Below, one piece after another: positions 10,491 to 22,904 of a stretch of DNA of 64,000 bases; the first letter of the stretch is position 1, and every line of letters starts with the position of its first letter. The DNA is taken from the NCBI GenBank assembly GCA_032622095.1, contig CP136067.1, positions 128,913,990 to 128,977,989 of the forward strand, written 5' to 3'. Source of the DNA: Siphonodentalium dalli (taxonomy: Eukaryota; Mollusca; Scaphopoda; Gadilida; Siphonodentaliidae). Under the pieces are notes generated by a model. That model had not been told where the DNA came from. It ran no database searches and was given only the letters and a program-made list of their open reading frames with translations. The position numbers and the translations under genes were made by a program.

Positions 10491-11603
10491 TTAATACACT
10501 CGCACCAGAGCGACATTCTGAGATACATTTACAAGGGACGAAGGCGATCAAGGTTAGAATGAACTAAATAAGTAGAATTCCGCCCCTTTCGCTTTTACAG
10601 GGTATAATACCATTTAAAAAAATTCAGGCGCGCGATTGGCGTATAATATGTCAAATAAATTTACAAATTCAAGAAATGTAATATATACCTAAAAGCGAGT
10701 AAAAACGTGGGCGTTTCCAAGTCTGAAAAGCGTTCGTGTAAAAACAATGGTGGGAGATTGTGGATGTGTATTGCCTTTCGTAAGACTGTCAAATTATGTG
10801 CAAAAAGTGGGGTAGTGTGCATGGAAACCGTATGTTAATTTTTGAAAAAAGGCATGGCTCGAAAGTTACTCCTCTGTGCGAACATATGCGAAAGGGTTGG
10901 TCTTCATGACGCATGCATCGTGCACTTCGGAACTCGGGGATTTAGTGTGGGCGTGGTCAAACTTTAACACTGTGGCCTATATATTGAAAACATTTAGTTC
11001 CTTCTAACCACAAGGCATTGGCAGATCAGTGTTATTCCCGATCAATTCGCCCGTTCTTTCCATAATCGCGCCCAATAAACGATCAGTCGATAATATCCCT
11101 TCATTCACAAATCGCAGAATGAACGTGGCACGAAATTGGTTTTCGTGACTCTTTTGTTAAAATGACAGACCACGCAAACTTGTAATCTGATAGTGAAACA
11201 AATTATTCAGAATCATGAAACTATACACGATCGTAAACCACTTGTGGCTGAATATAAAATGCTTGCCCTGGCACTCGAGAGCCTGCGGTATTTAGCATTT
11301 CGTGACTTTAGAGTAGCTACGCGTGTGGATCTGGACCTTTGACATTAATATCGAATTACATAGATCGATAAAAATCGCGGAATATATGAAGCGGACAGGC
11401 CATACGGCAGGTGAAGATCAATCAAACCGGATATAAGGACTTGGACTGCTCGCCGTGCAACAATCTTGATATGAGTATCGCGTGGTGAATTATTGAATAT
11501 GTTACTATAAATACAATTGTTTGTGTTCAAGTACTATGTCCGAGTAGTAATGAACATTATGTCTGGCGTAGGATAAGGAATTTACACTGCACGCATCACG
11601 CTT
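10491..11603. other. No gene recognised
   Basis: Sequence without recognisable repeats or long open frames. A 61-codon minus frame at 11,345-11,530 is unconvincing. Confidence 0.4.
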
Positions 11604-11613
11604 GTATATATGG

Positions 11614-12065
11614 AAGATCATGCCATGAATCTCTACTCTGACTATAACGTTCGTAGAACTCATATTCCACCAGTATAATACCAAGGAACTCTTTCTTAAT
11701 AATGTAATAGGTGAAGGTCCCAACTCGAACTTTCACGATTTAAGTGACTTTGTGAGCGATTTTACTTTGCGTTTCTTGCAATTGTATATGTAATTTCTCC
11801 TGGGTAATTAATTGAATGTTTATTGCGATATCGGCTCACACAAGTCACATAAAAACATGAAATTTCGAGTTGGGACCTTCCTCTATACAGTGAAGTACGT
11901 TATTAAGGAACAGATAGTAATTAAGAAATATAATCTCCGTGTTATTTTTTTCGACTTATTAAGGTTCCCTGTCACAAACTTCAAAAAGTTCCCAGGTTTT
12001 GTACTGGTGGAATATGATCTCTACGTGCGTTAGCCATGTATAGTAGAGATTCATGGCGTGATCTA
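11614..12065. mobile_element. Foldback element, family A, full copy with 10-bp duplication
   Basis: The left end AAGATCATGCCATGAATCTC pairs with the right end reading GATTCATGGCGTGATCTA. Internal blocks CATATTCCACCAGTA and CTTAATAATGTAATAGGTGAA also recur in inverted form. GTATATATGG occurs exactly at 11,604-11,613 and 12,066-12,075, a 10-bp direct repeat outside the arms. Long arms and a 9-11 bp duplication fit a Mutator-like element. Fragments of this family are scattered through the window. Confidence 0.8.
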
Positions 12066-12075
12066 GTATATATGG

Positions 12076-12402
12076 TTGCTGTAGTAGATGCTCCAGAAGC
12101 TTTTTCGCCTTCCAATACTGTCTCCTTGGCACATATATTACTAAATATAGCTACATGTAGTATACAGGTGTGTTGAATCGACGGAAGGGCCAATGGGGCA
12201 ACATGCTAGCCATGAGAGGGCCATGCTTTTGATGAAGGGGACGTTGTTGAGGGAACATGCACCATGTGCGTTGGAAGCACTCGGGGTAAAGGATAATCAC
12301 TCTTTAAACGGTGAATCAGTAATACATGTGGACAGGACAACAAACATGCACAAATCAACAGCATATATAAAGCACTTTAAATGATTTACGTCATATTACG
12401 CT
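12076..12402. other. No gene recognised
   Basis: A 63-codon plus-strand frame at 12,193-12,384 has no recognisable domain. Nothing else is supported. Confidence 0.4.
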
Positions 12403-12740
12403 GCAGAATGAGGTCCACAGAGGGTGAATTTAGTGACGCTTTAGCATTACCAAATTCGGACAAATTCACACTCTGGGAACCTCATTCTGATTAGGCCTCA
12501 ACTGCTACGGGAGACATAGGCTCAGATTGAAGTTCCCCAGTTGAAGTTGCTGATGTTCACAAATTAGTACCTCGAGTATGCAATTTATTTTCTGCAAGTT
12601 AGGGGATATACATATAGTGTAGAAACTGAACAGAAGGGAAAATGTAACGGGAAACAATCTTAATTTGAGACAATAGAATATTCCTATAGAATATAATCAC
12701 CAAATTCACTCTCTGTGAACCTTATTATGCAAATGTCAGA
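12403..12740. mobile_element. Double-hairpin element, family E, copy 2 (decayed)
   Basis: Hairpin 1 (12,403-12,489) starts GCAGAATGAGGTCCACAGAG and ends CCTCATTCTG with a degraded centre. Hairpin 2 is reduced to its right half (about 12,700-12,732: AAATTCACTCTCTGTGAACC), followed by ATGCAAATGTCAGACC, which matches the right outer end of other copies. Confidence 0.7.
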
Positions 12741-12764
12741 CCAACTAATCTGACTAAATCAAGG

Positions 12765-13100
12765 CTTGCTTACGTCCCCATCTGTCCCCATTCAACAATT
12801 GGTCATATATAGCGATGCTGTTGTCGCGCAACGCAGTTTTAAATACAATACGTTGATATATACCAACACACCGTTGCACCGTATATTTATAACCACGAGA
12901 TGGCGACTAATTTAACGTTACGTGTTGGTAAATACAAATTAGAATGTAATTAGCATGTTTTGGCTCTAAATTTAAGTTCTAACCAAACGTTTGTTCTTGC
13001 ATACACTCCCGTCTGTCCACAACTCTGGGATCATTGTTGCTATTGGCGCCCAGCGCTGTTTTAAACACAACACGTATATATTGATATAGCGAGTACTCAA
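12765..13100. repeat. ~231-bp-spaced direct repeat
   Basis: A block starting CTTGCTTACGTCCCCATCTG at 12,765 recurs as CTTGCATACACTCCCGTCTG at 12,996. Both continue through GCAGTTTTAAATACAA/GCTGTTTTAAACACAA. The copies are diverged. Confidence 0.6.
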
Positions 13101-13391
13101 GTACCAATTTTCCGAACCTGTGTATAGTACCAAAGTACTCGAACACCATGGCAAAGCGATACGTACATCGTTACTGTCTTTCTGGCTGGGAAAGACGCAT
13201 CCATGATTCAAATTTGGCCTATAGCTCCACAAGCTCCATGCAGAGTTCAGTCCCCTATGCAGGACTTACCACTGCCAACACATACACGTAATGTGAAGAA
13301 ACGTCGCATTTATTTATTGGAGATTTTTGTAGTTTACACTTCATTCTGCATTATTCTGAGAAACTGAACTATCCATAATCATTTGAAAATG

Positions 13392-15223
13392 GTAATCACC
13401 GCGACACACCATGGATCACCGTTAATCACCGCGGCACACCATGGATCACCCTCAATCACCGCGACACACCATGGATCACCGTTAATCACCGCGACACAAC
13501 ATGGATCACCGTTAATCACCGCGACACAACACGAATCACCGTTAATAACCGCACCACACCATGATATACCGTTAATCACCGCGACACACCATGGATGACC
13601 GTTAATCACCACGACACACCATGGATCACCGTTAATCACCGCGACACACCATGGATCACCGTTAATCACCGCGACACACCATGGCTCACCGTTAATCACC
13701 GCGGCACACCATGCATGAATCACCGTTAATCACCGCGACACACCATGAATCACCGTTAATCACCACGACACACCATGAATCACCGTTAATCACCGCGACA
13801 CACTATGGGTCACCGGTAATCACCGCGACACATCATGCATGAATCACCGTTAATTACCACGACACACCATCAATCACCGTTAATCACCACGACAAACCAT
13901 GAATCACCGTTAATCACCACGACATATGATGGATCACCGGTAATCACCGCGACATATCATGGATCACCGTTAATCACCGCGACACATCATGGATCACCGG
14001 TAATCACCACGACACACCATGAATCACCGTTAATCACCACGACACACCATGAATCACCGTTAATCACCACGACACACCATGAATCACCGTTAATCACCAC
14101 GACATATCATGGATCACAGTTAATCACCGCGACATATCATGGATCACCGTTAATCACCGCGACACACCATGGATCACCGGTAATCACCACGACACACCAT
14201 GAATCACCGTTAATCACCACGACACACCATGGATCACCGTTAATCACCGCGACATATCATGGATCACCGTTAATCACCCGACATACCATGGATCACCGTT
14301 AATCACCGCGACACACCATGGATCACCGGTAATCACCCGACATACCATGGATCACCGTTAATCACCGCGACACACCATGAATCACCGTTAATCACCGCGA
14401 CACACCATGGATCACCGTTAATCACCGCGACACACCATGAATCACCGTTAATAACCGCGACACACCATGAATCACTGTTAATCACCGCGACACAACATGG
14501 ATGACCGTTAATCACCACGACACACCATGAATCACCGTTAATCACCACGACATATCATGGATCACCGTTAATCACCACGACATATCATGGATCACCGTTA
14601 ATCACCGCGACATATCATGGATCACCGTTAATCACCGCGACACACCATGGATCACCGGTAATCACCACGACACACCATGAATCACCGTTAATCACCACGA
14701 CACACCATGGATCACCGGTAGTCACCGCGACACACCATGGATCACCGGTAATCACCCGACATACCATGGATCACCGTTAATCACCGCGACATATCATGAA
14801 TCACCGTTAATCACCGCGACACACCATTAATCACCGTTAATCACCGCGACACACCATGAATCACCATTAATAACCGCGACACACCATGAATCACTGTTAA
14901 TCACCGCGACACAACATGGATGACCGTTAATCACCGCGACATACCATGGATGACCGTTAATCACCGCGACACACCATGGATCACCGTTAATCACCGCGAC
15001 ACACCATGGATCACCGTTAATCACCGCGACACACCATGGATCACCGGTAATCACCGCGACACACCATGGATCACCGGTAATCACCCGACACACCATGAAT
15101 CACCGTTAATCACCGCGACACACCGTATATCACCGTTAATCACCGCGACACACCATGAATCACCGCGACACACCATAGATCACCGTTCATCACCGCGACT
15201 CACCATGGATCACCGATAATCAA
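13392..15223. repeat. 30-bp tandem array (about 61 copies)
   Basis: Core CACCGTTAATCACCGCGACA followed by CACCATGGAT. Units vary at a few sites (GTTAAT/GGTAAT, CGCG/CACG, ACACACC/ACATATC) and some are shortened to 28-29 bp. Because 30 is divisible by 3, long frames stay open on both strands, giving a 10-residue periodic peptide (HHGSPLITAT). No start context, splice signal or flanking coding sequence argues for a gene. Confidence 0.95.
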
Positions 15224-17236
15224 CGGGAGACTTCTATATATATGCAACGTTAATCGTACTGCATAGGTTTACAATTTCAACAAATTATCATTGTCGCGGT
15301 AATTAAAAGTTTGAACAAGACAATTATCAATAATACTGTTATAATATAGATGGATGTGGCATAATATATTCTACATGTAAGTATAGTTGTCGGTGTATTG
15401 CTGCGATTCTCAGATTTTTGTGGAGCTATATATGGTCAGTCTGCAGGATTTCTGTCCATTTATATTAATCCGCTCCACATAATTACCTTGGATCTTGGTG
15501 ATCGGGGTATCCCCGGTGTTCAGTGTTTTGCTTATTGCACACTATATACGTAATGTGCGTTGATGTAGCAAGTACATGAGCACCATTGGTGCCATATATA
15601 GAACCAAAAACATGGGATTGTGCCCAATTCAGTGTTACTTACTGACTGCTGGCAATGAAGGAATGTTGGCCTAATATTATATGCTACGTCTTAATTATAC
15701 TTGATATTTCTTGGCTGTGAATCTTACCGGAAAAAATGAACTGATATCCTACTTCCGTTGTTACTGATAATGAGGCATTGTTTAATCCAAAGGCCACCCG
15801 CGCATGGCTGGAGCAAACAAAAATCACACAGTGGTACATTCATAGATCAAAGCAAACCACAAGCATTGATAAGTAATTACCTAAAACCAGCTCACAGTAC
15901 GAAATTGCATAAGTACGTTTTATGTGAATGCCATTAGCCAAATCAACATGTATGTTTAGCCTCATGGTATCGGAGTTACGAGGGCTGTAGTGATAGTTTG
16001 GCACATTCGACAAAATTCATCACAGCGTATTGTACTCCAGACGGTGTGTGGGGGCGTCCGAAAAATATATACTCGTGTCTGTTGATGCTTTCCAGTCAAA
16101 TAGGCACTTGTGCGGTTGTGCCAAAGGTACACCATGTCATGTATCTCTACTATATGGCTGTATAGAGATCATATTCCACCAGTTAAAGTCTTGGTATGCC
16201 CTGCTCTAAATAAACCAACGTATGACGCGTATGATCTGGCAATCTCTTACCGACAAATAACTCACAGTAACAATTAAATTGCTATTAAATTATTATATAA
16301 AATCTAATAATATCACCGAATTAATGGGCGAAACACGAAACTTTGTTACGTATAAAACAATTGACTACACTGTTAATGCGGTGCTACAGTTCTCTCTGTG
16401 GAACGTGACACTCACTGTCATGCCAAATGTAATACGAGATATGCAATGTAATAAATACTAAGGTATAAGTAGACAAAATAGTTCCACGCAAATCTGGTAA
16501 TTATTTGGGAAACTCATTATATATGGACCGGTTTGAACACGTTTACGTGATCAGTCTGTAGTGTAAGCGAAATTTTTTTTATTGAACACCTATTGTCTAC
16601 AATTTACAAGAATCATGTATATTACTGGTATTTGGACACCGTCGATGCCGCGAGAGATGTTATTATAGCGACGCCGTGGGAGCTTGATGACCCGGAAGTA
16701 GAAGCTTTGGACTCGAAACTAATGTTGGTGAAATAACTAACAAAGTGTTATATTATTGGCAAAATTGTGCCCTTGTTGTATACAGCAAAACATTGTAAAT
16801 TATTTTTATTCCATCTTTCTGAATTCAGGGACATACATGTATCTAGACTCATGCACCTGGTGTCATTATTTCCGACATGACGTGCCCACCTTTGATAAAT
16901 AGACCAGCATTTGGGGGGGGGGGGCTGATGTTACATATCGCCATAATCCTCGTCACAAGATCACTGACTGTGCTGGAAATGTTATTTATAATAACATACT
17001 GGAGTTAATCTAAGTTGTGTTGTTCAATGCGTATAGTGGGCGTATGTCTATGGAAAAATGTAGCGTCGTGGAATGGCTGTTATATATATAAAAATGTGTG
17101 GGCTAAATAAAACTGACATACCCTTGGGATGGAGTGCAATGGAGGTATATTGTAGCTAACACAGCTGGTTGTTGTGGCGGTGATTAAATGTTGGAATCTT
17201 GACAAATTACACGGCTGACTTTTTATTACGTACTCT
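15224..17236. other. Mostly unannotated; fragment of family A near 16,140
   Basis: No gene recognised. CTCTACTATATGGCTGTATAGAGATCATATTCCACCAG at about 16,146-16,181 matches the arm of family A. A G12 tract lies at 16,913-16,924. A 60-codon frame at 16,279 is not convincing. Confidence 0.5.
16140..16190 (+). mobile_element. Fragment of family A foldback
   Basis: Contains TAGAGATCATATTCCACCAG, the characteristic arm segment of family A. No further arm or pairing is visible, so it is a relic. Confidence 0.6.
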
Positions 17237-17933
17237 ACATGCATTTACATATACACGACGGTAGTATATATAGTGCTGCAGTATTGGAAGGTGTTCGATT
17301 ACGTAACAGTGTAGTACAGGCATTTACATATACACGACGGTAGTATATATAGTGCTGCAGTATTGGAAGGTGTTCGATTACGTAACAGTGTAGTACAGGC
17401 ATTTACATATACACGACGGTAGTATATATAGTGCTGCAGTATTGGAAGGTGTTCGATTACGTAACAGGGTTGTACACGCATTTGCATATACCCGACGGTA
17501 GTATATATAGTGCTGCAGTATTGGAAAGTGTTCGATTACGTAACAGTGTAGTACAGGCATTTAAATATACCCCGACGGTAGTATATATAGTGCTGCAGTA
17601 TTGGAAAGTGTTCGATTACGTAACAGTGTAGTACACACATTTACAAATACCCGACGGTAGTATATATAGTGCTGCAGTATTGGAAGGTGTTCGATTACGT
17701 AACAGGGTTGTACAGGCATTTACATATACCCGACGGTAGTATATATAGTGCTGCAGTATTGGAAAGTGTTCGATTACTTAACAGTGTAGTACACACATTT
17801 ACAAATACCCGACGGTATTATATATAGTGCTGCAGTATTACAAGGTGTTCGATTACGTAACTGAGTTTTACATGCATTTACATATACACGACGGTAATGT
17901 ATAGTGATGCCGTATTGGATGCTGTTCGATTAC
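17237..17933. repeat. 79-bp tandem array (about 9 copies)
   Basis: The unit starts GCATTTACATATACACGACG and ends GTAACAGTGTAGTACAGG. GCATTT recurs at 17,241, 17,320 and 17,399. Units contain a PstI-like CTGCAG. Later units are more diverged. The array ends where a family C element begins at TTAA (17,934-17,937), within a unit that otherwise reads GATTACGTAAC. Confidence 0.9.
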
Positions 17934-17937
17934 TTAA

Positions 17938-18340
17938 AGGATATTCACTCCGGTTCGATGGTCCCCGTATCATCAGATTCCAACAACAACATCATTTCTT
18001 GAAATGGCGCTTCAGTTATCAGATTCGAGTAAATGCCAAAAAATAATGCTAACAATGCACTGTCAGCTGTAGTATAAAATTGCACAAAAAGTGTTATATA
18101 TATCACCATTTTGTTCAACGCAATTTCGTATCGACAGTAGGTCGATCGGCATTCGTCAAAATGTTTGCCAGGCCGCCAAATATTCGAAGTGGAGAAAACT
18201 AACAGATTTCAAAACTCGAAATCTGGTAACTCTGAGATTTGATGCCATGGGTGGGTTCCTCGACTCAAGTTTCATATCTGTTTTACCCCCAAAGCCGGAG
18301 AAATAGTAATTAAGGTGCGTTATATCGGATTATGTATCTC
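17938..18340 (-). mobile_element. TTAA-type MITE, family C, copy 2
   Basis: Reverse orientation relative to copy 1. It starts after TTAA with AGGATATTCACTCCGGTTCG, continues through CATCAGATTCCAACAACAAC and TTCAGTTATCAGATTCGAGT, and ends near TCGGATTATGTATCTCTAAC. The right TTAA is mutated to CTAA. The 71-codon frame at 18,091 is inside the element and not a gene. Confidence 0.8.
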
Positions 18341-18570
18341 TAACAGTGTTGTGTCCGATATAGTTAACACTTCTATGACTGGAGTTTCCTGAAATTTTGC
18401 GAAAACTCTGTGCCAATTCATTATCTTATATATGCGAGTCTCCCATAGGGAAAAATGGTTTCAACACACTAAATTTCGTTATAGGAGAACTACGAATAAT
18501 GAATATAAGAAGAAGTTTTTCTATTTCTACATATTTTTCTTAGTTGGGGATGTGTTTTTTTTTACTTTTA
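18341..18570. other. Spacer with half of the shared hairpin module
   Basis: ATTATCTTATATATGCGAGTC at about 18,419-18,440 is the left half of the hairpin module found in families D and I. Otherwise nothing is recognised. Confidence 0.45.
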
Positions 18571-18660
18571 TATTGTTTTGCACATTTACCCACTGCTCTT
18601 AAACTAAATTGTGTAGAAATGACACCCAGAATATGTGTCGGTGGAATTTCTTCAACGTTG

Positions 18661-18711
18661 GATATGAGTGAATATGTGAGTGTATCATAGTTATTAGATG
18701 AGATGTGTTCT
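18661..18711 (-). repeat. Single inverted ancestor-like copy of the 43-bp unit
   Basis: Reverse complement of the array unit plus its left border: ATATGAGTGAATATGTGAGT, then TAGATGAGATGTGTTC. It is more diverged from the array consensus than array units are from each other. Confidence 0.75.
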
Positions 18712-18886
18712 TTGGAGACACACAACCCGTAAAGGCTACCAGAGATAAAAAATTGGCATTGTATTTGTAATACAATGCCTTTACATCAAAACTGAACAGC
18801 ACACAATTGTGTTACACAAAGTATGAAAGCTGAAAGGCAGATTATTAATATGGTGTAACTTTTACGAGGTTTGTGTCTCAAATAAA

Positions 18887-21800
18887 ACATATCTCATCTA
18901 TACTGACTATAATATACTCACATATTCACTCATATCTCATCTATACTGACTATAATATACTCACATATTCACTCATATCTCATCTATACTGACTATAATA
19001 TACTCACATATTCACTCATATCTCATCTATACTGACTATAATATACTCACATATTCACTCATATCTAATCTATACTGACTATAATATACTCACATATTCA
19101 CTCATATCTTATCTATACTGACTATAATATACTCACATATTCACTCATATCTAATCTATACTGACTATAATATACTCACATATTCACTCATATCTTATCT
19201 ATACTGACTATAATATACTCACATATTCACTCATATCTCATCTATACTGACTATAATATACTCACATATTCACTCATATCTCATCTATACTGACTAATAT
19301 ACTCACATATTCACTCATATCTCATCTATACTGACTATAATATACTCACATATTCACTCATATATCATCTATACTGACTATAATATACTCACATATTCAC
19401 TCATATCTCATCTATACTGACTATAATATACTCACATATTCACTCATATCTCATCTATACTGACTATAATATACTCACATATTCACTCATATCTCATCTA
19501 TACTGACTATAATATACTCACATATTCACTCATATCTCATCTATACTGACTATAATATACTCACATATTCACTCATATCTCATCTATACTGACTATAATA
19601 TACTCACATATTCACTCATATCTCATCTATACTGACTATAATATACTCACATATTCACTCATATCTCATCTATACTGACTATAATATACTCACATATTCA
19701 CTCATATCTCATCTATACTGACTATAATATACTCACATATTCACTCATATCTCATCTATACTGACTATAATATACTCACATATTCACTCATATCTCATCT
19801 ATACTAACTATAACATACCCACATATTCACTAATATCTCATCTATACTAACTATAATATAACCACATATTCACTAATATCTCATCTATACTAACTATAAT
19901 ATACTCACATATTCACTCATATCTCATCTATACTGACTATAATATACTCACATATTCACTCATATCTCATCTATACTGACTATAATATACTCACATATTC
20001 ACTCATATCTCATCTATACTGACTATAATATACTCACATATTCACTCATATCTCATCTATACTGACTATAATATACTCACATATTCACTCATATATCATC
20101 TATACTGACCATAATATACTCACATATTCACTCATATCTCATCTATACTGACCATAATATACTCACATATTCACTCATATCTCATCTATACTAACTATAA
20201 TATACTCACATATTCACTCATATCTCATCTATACTGACCATAATATACTCACATATTCACTCATATCTCATCTATACTAACTATAATATACTCACATATT
20301 CACTCATATCTCATCTATACTGACCATAATATACTCACATATTCACTAATATCTCATCTATACTAACTATAATATACCCACATATTCACTAATATCTCAT
20401 CTATACTAACTATAATATACCCACATATTCACCAATATCTCATCTATACTGACTATAATATACTCACATATTCACTCATATCTCATCTATACTGACTATA
20501 ATATACTCACATATTCACTCATATCTCATCTATACTGACTATAATATACTCACATATTCACTCATATCTCATCTATACTGACTATAATATACTCACATAT
20601 TCACTCATATCTCATCTATACTGACTATAATATACTCACATATTCACTCATATCTCATCTATATTGACTATAATATACTCACATATTCACTCATATCTCA
20701 TCTATACTGACTATAATATACTCACATATTCACTCATATCTCATCTATACTGACTATAATATACTCACATATTCACTCATATCTCATCTATACTGACTAT
20801 AATATACTCACATATTCACTCATATCTCATCTATACTGACTATAATATACTCACATATTCACTCATATCTCATCTATACTGACTATAATATACTCACATA
20901 TTCACTCATATCTCATCTATACTGACTATAATATACTCACATATTCACTCATATCTCATCTATACTGACTATAATATACTCACATATTCACTCATATCTC
21001 ATCTATACTGACTATAATATACTCACATATTCACTCATATCTCATCTATACTGACTATAATATACTCACATATTCACTCATATCTCATCTATACTGACTA
21101 TAATATACTCACATATTCACTCATATCTCATCTATACTGACCATAATATACTCACATATTCACTCATATCTCATCTATACTGACCATAATATACTCACAT
21201 ATTCACTCATATTCATCTATACTGACTATAATATACTCACATATTCACTCATATCTCATCTATACTAACTATAATATACTCACATATTCACTCATATTCA
21301 GTCTCAAATAAAACATATCTCATCTATACTGACTATAATATACTCACATATTCACTCATATCTCATCTATACTGACTATAATATACTCACATATTCACTC
21401 ATATCTCATCTATACTGACTATAATATACTCACATATTCACTCATATTCAGTCTCAAATAAAACATATCTCATCTATACTGACTATAATATACTCACATA
21501 TTCACTCATATCTCATCTATACTGACTATAATATACTCACATATTCACTCATATTCAGTCTCAAATAAAACATATCTCATCTATACTGACTATAATATAC
21601 TCACATGTTCACTCATATCTCATCTATACTGACTATAATATACTCACATATTCACTCATATCTCATCTATACTGACTATAATATACTCACATATTCACTC
21701 ATATCTCATCTATACTAACTATAATATACTCACATATTCACTCATATCTCATCTATACTGACTATAATATACTCACATATTCACTCATATCTCATCTATA

Positions 21801-22133
21801 CTGACTATAATATACTCACATATTCACTCATATCTCATCTATACTGACTATAATATACTCACATATTCACTCATATCTCATCTATACTGACTATAATATA
21901 CTCACATATTCACTCATATCTCATCTATACTGACTATAATATACTCACATATTCACTCATATCTCATCTATACTGACTATAATATACTCACATATTCACT
22001 CATATCTCATCTATACTGACTATAATATACTCACATATTCACTCATATCTCATCTATACTGACTATAATATACTCACATATTCACTCATATCTCATCTAT
22101 ACTGACTATAATATACCCACATATTCACTCATA
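18887..22133. repeat. 43-bp tandem array (about 75 copies)
   Basis: The unit begins TCTATACTGACTATAATATA and ends CACTCATATCTCA. TACTGAC occurs at 18,901 and 18,944, giving the period. Homogeneity is very high, with minor variants (CTAACTATAA, CTGACCATAA, CACTAATATC) in clusters near 19.8, 20.1-20.4 and 21.1 kb. Three units carry an extra CAGTCTCAAATAAAACAT block at 21,299, 21,449 and 21,556. AT-rich; no coding potential. Confidence 0.97.
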
Positions 22134-22256
22134 TTCAATGTTGAGAAAATTCCACCGACACATATACCAATGTGTCATTTCCACACAAATTTTTAAAAAG
22201 ATAAATGTAACACATATTGTGTATAATTTTTACACATTTGTTCTAAGAGTTTACAG

Positions 22257-22714
22257 AGTACTATAGGGTAACTGACATGGGATAATTACCCGACTACTGA
22301 CGCTGAATAGGTCACTCTCATCGGTTTTCTGTGATAAAGTTACCCAGTTTCCCGAAATTGTGATAAAGTTACCCAGGTTGGAGAGGATTGTGATAAAGTT
22401 ACCCAGGTTAATAACATTTCATGTTTAGCAACAAATTATTAATTTTGGCGATAAAAATGATGAACTACAGTACTAATATGTCTTAGTTTATGCTTAAGGG
22501 CTATTACTTGCCAAAACTGAACAATATTTCCCTCTGTCACTTTTAAATCGAGTTGATATTGTGAGATTTTCTTAACCTGGGTAACTTTATCACAATTCTC
22601 TCCAACCTGGGTAACTTTATCACAAATTTAGGAACCTGGGTAACTTTATCACAGAAAACCGGTGAGAGTGACATATTCAGCAGTACTATAGGGCCACTGA
22701 CATGGGATAATTAC
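22257..22714. mobile_element. Foldback with triplicated TGTGATAAAGTTACCCAG, flanked by 33-bp direct repeats
   Basis: Left arm 22,302-22,412 and right arm 22,571-22,681 are complements. Each contains three copies of TGTGATAAAGTTACCCAG spaced 30-33 bp. Outside the arms AGTACTATAGGG..ACTGACATGGGATAATTAC occurs at 22,257-22,289 and 22,682-22,714 with two mismatches in 33. The spacer between arms is about 160 bp with no open frame of note. Confidence 0.8.
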
Positions 22715-22904
22715 GTTAGGTGACAATTTCATACATGTATTAAGCTCATTTGACATATTGTTTTGTCACAGACTGGCGAGTCAGCGGTCTGTGAACAGAC
22801 ATAATCGATCACAAATGTCAGCCTCACAATTAATCCCCAGGATGAATCCTTAGTAACACGTATGAACCCACACAAATAAGCAACCACAGAGACACACTAT
22901 AAGT

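Larger units (their letters stand above)
18571..22215. mobile_element. Foldback element whose right arm holds a 3.2-kb satellite
   Basis: Left arm (18,571-18,735) carries AATGACACCCAGAATATGTG, GTCGGTGGAATTTCTTCAAC, one inverted satellite unit (18,661-18,711) and GGAGACACACAACCCGTAAA. The right side carries the same blocks as complements: TTTTACGAGGTTTGTGTCTC at about 18,858-18,880, then the 43-bp array, then AATGTTGAGAAAATTCCACC and GACACATATACCAATGTGTC (22,137-22,180). The array thus replaces a single unit in one arm. The element type is unassigned; no transposase is present. Confidence 0.75.

Noticed and set aside
13379-15219. HHGSPLITAT-type repeat protein
   Set aside because: Frames are open on both strands and break at unit-length changes. 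This is a satellite by-product.
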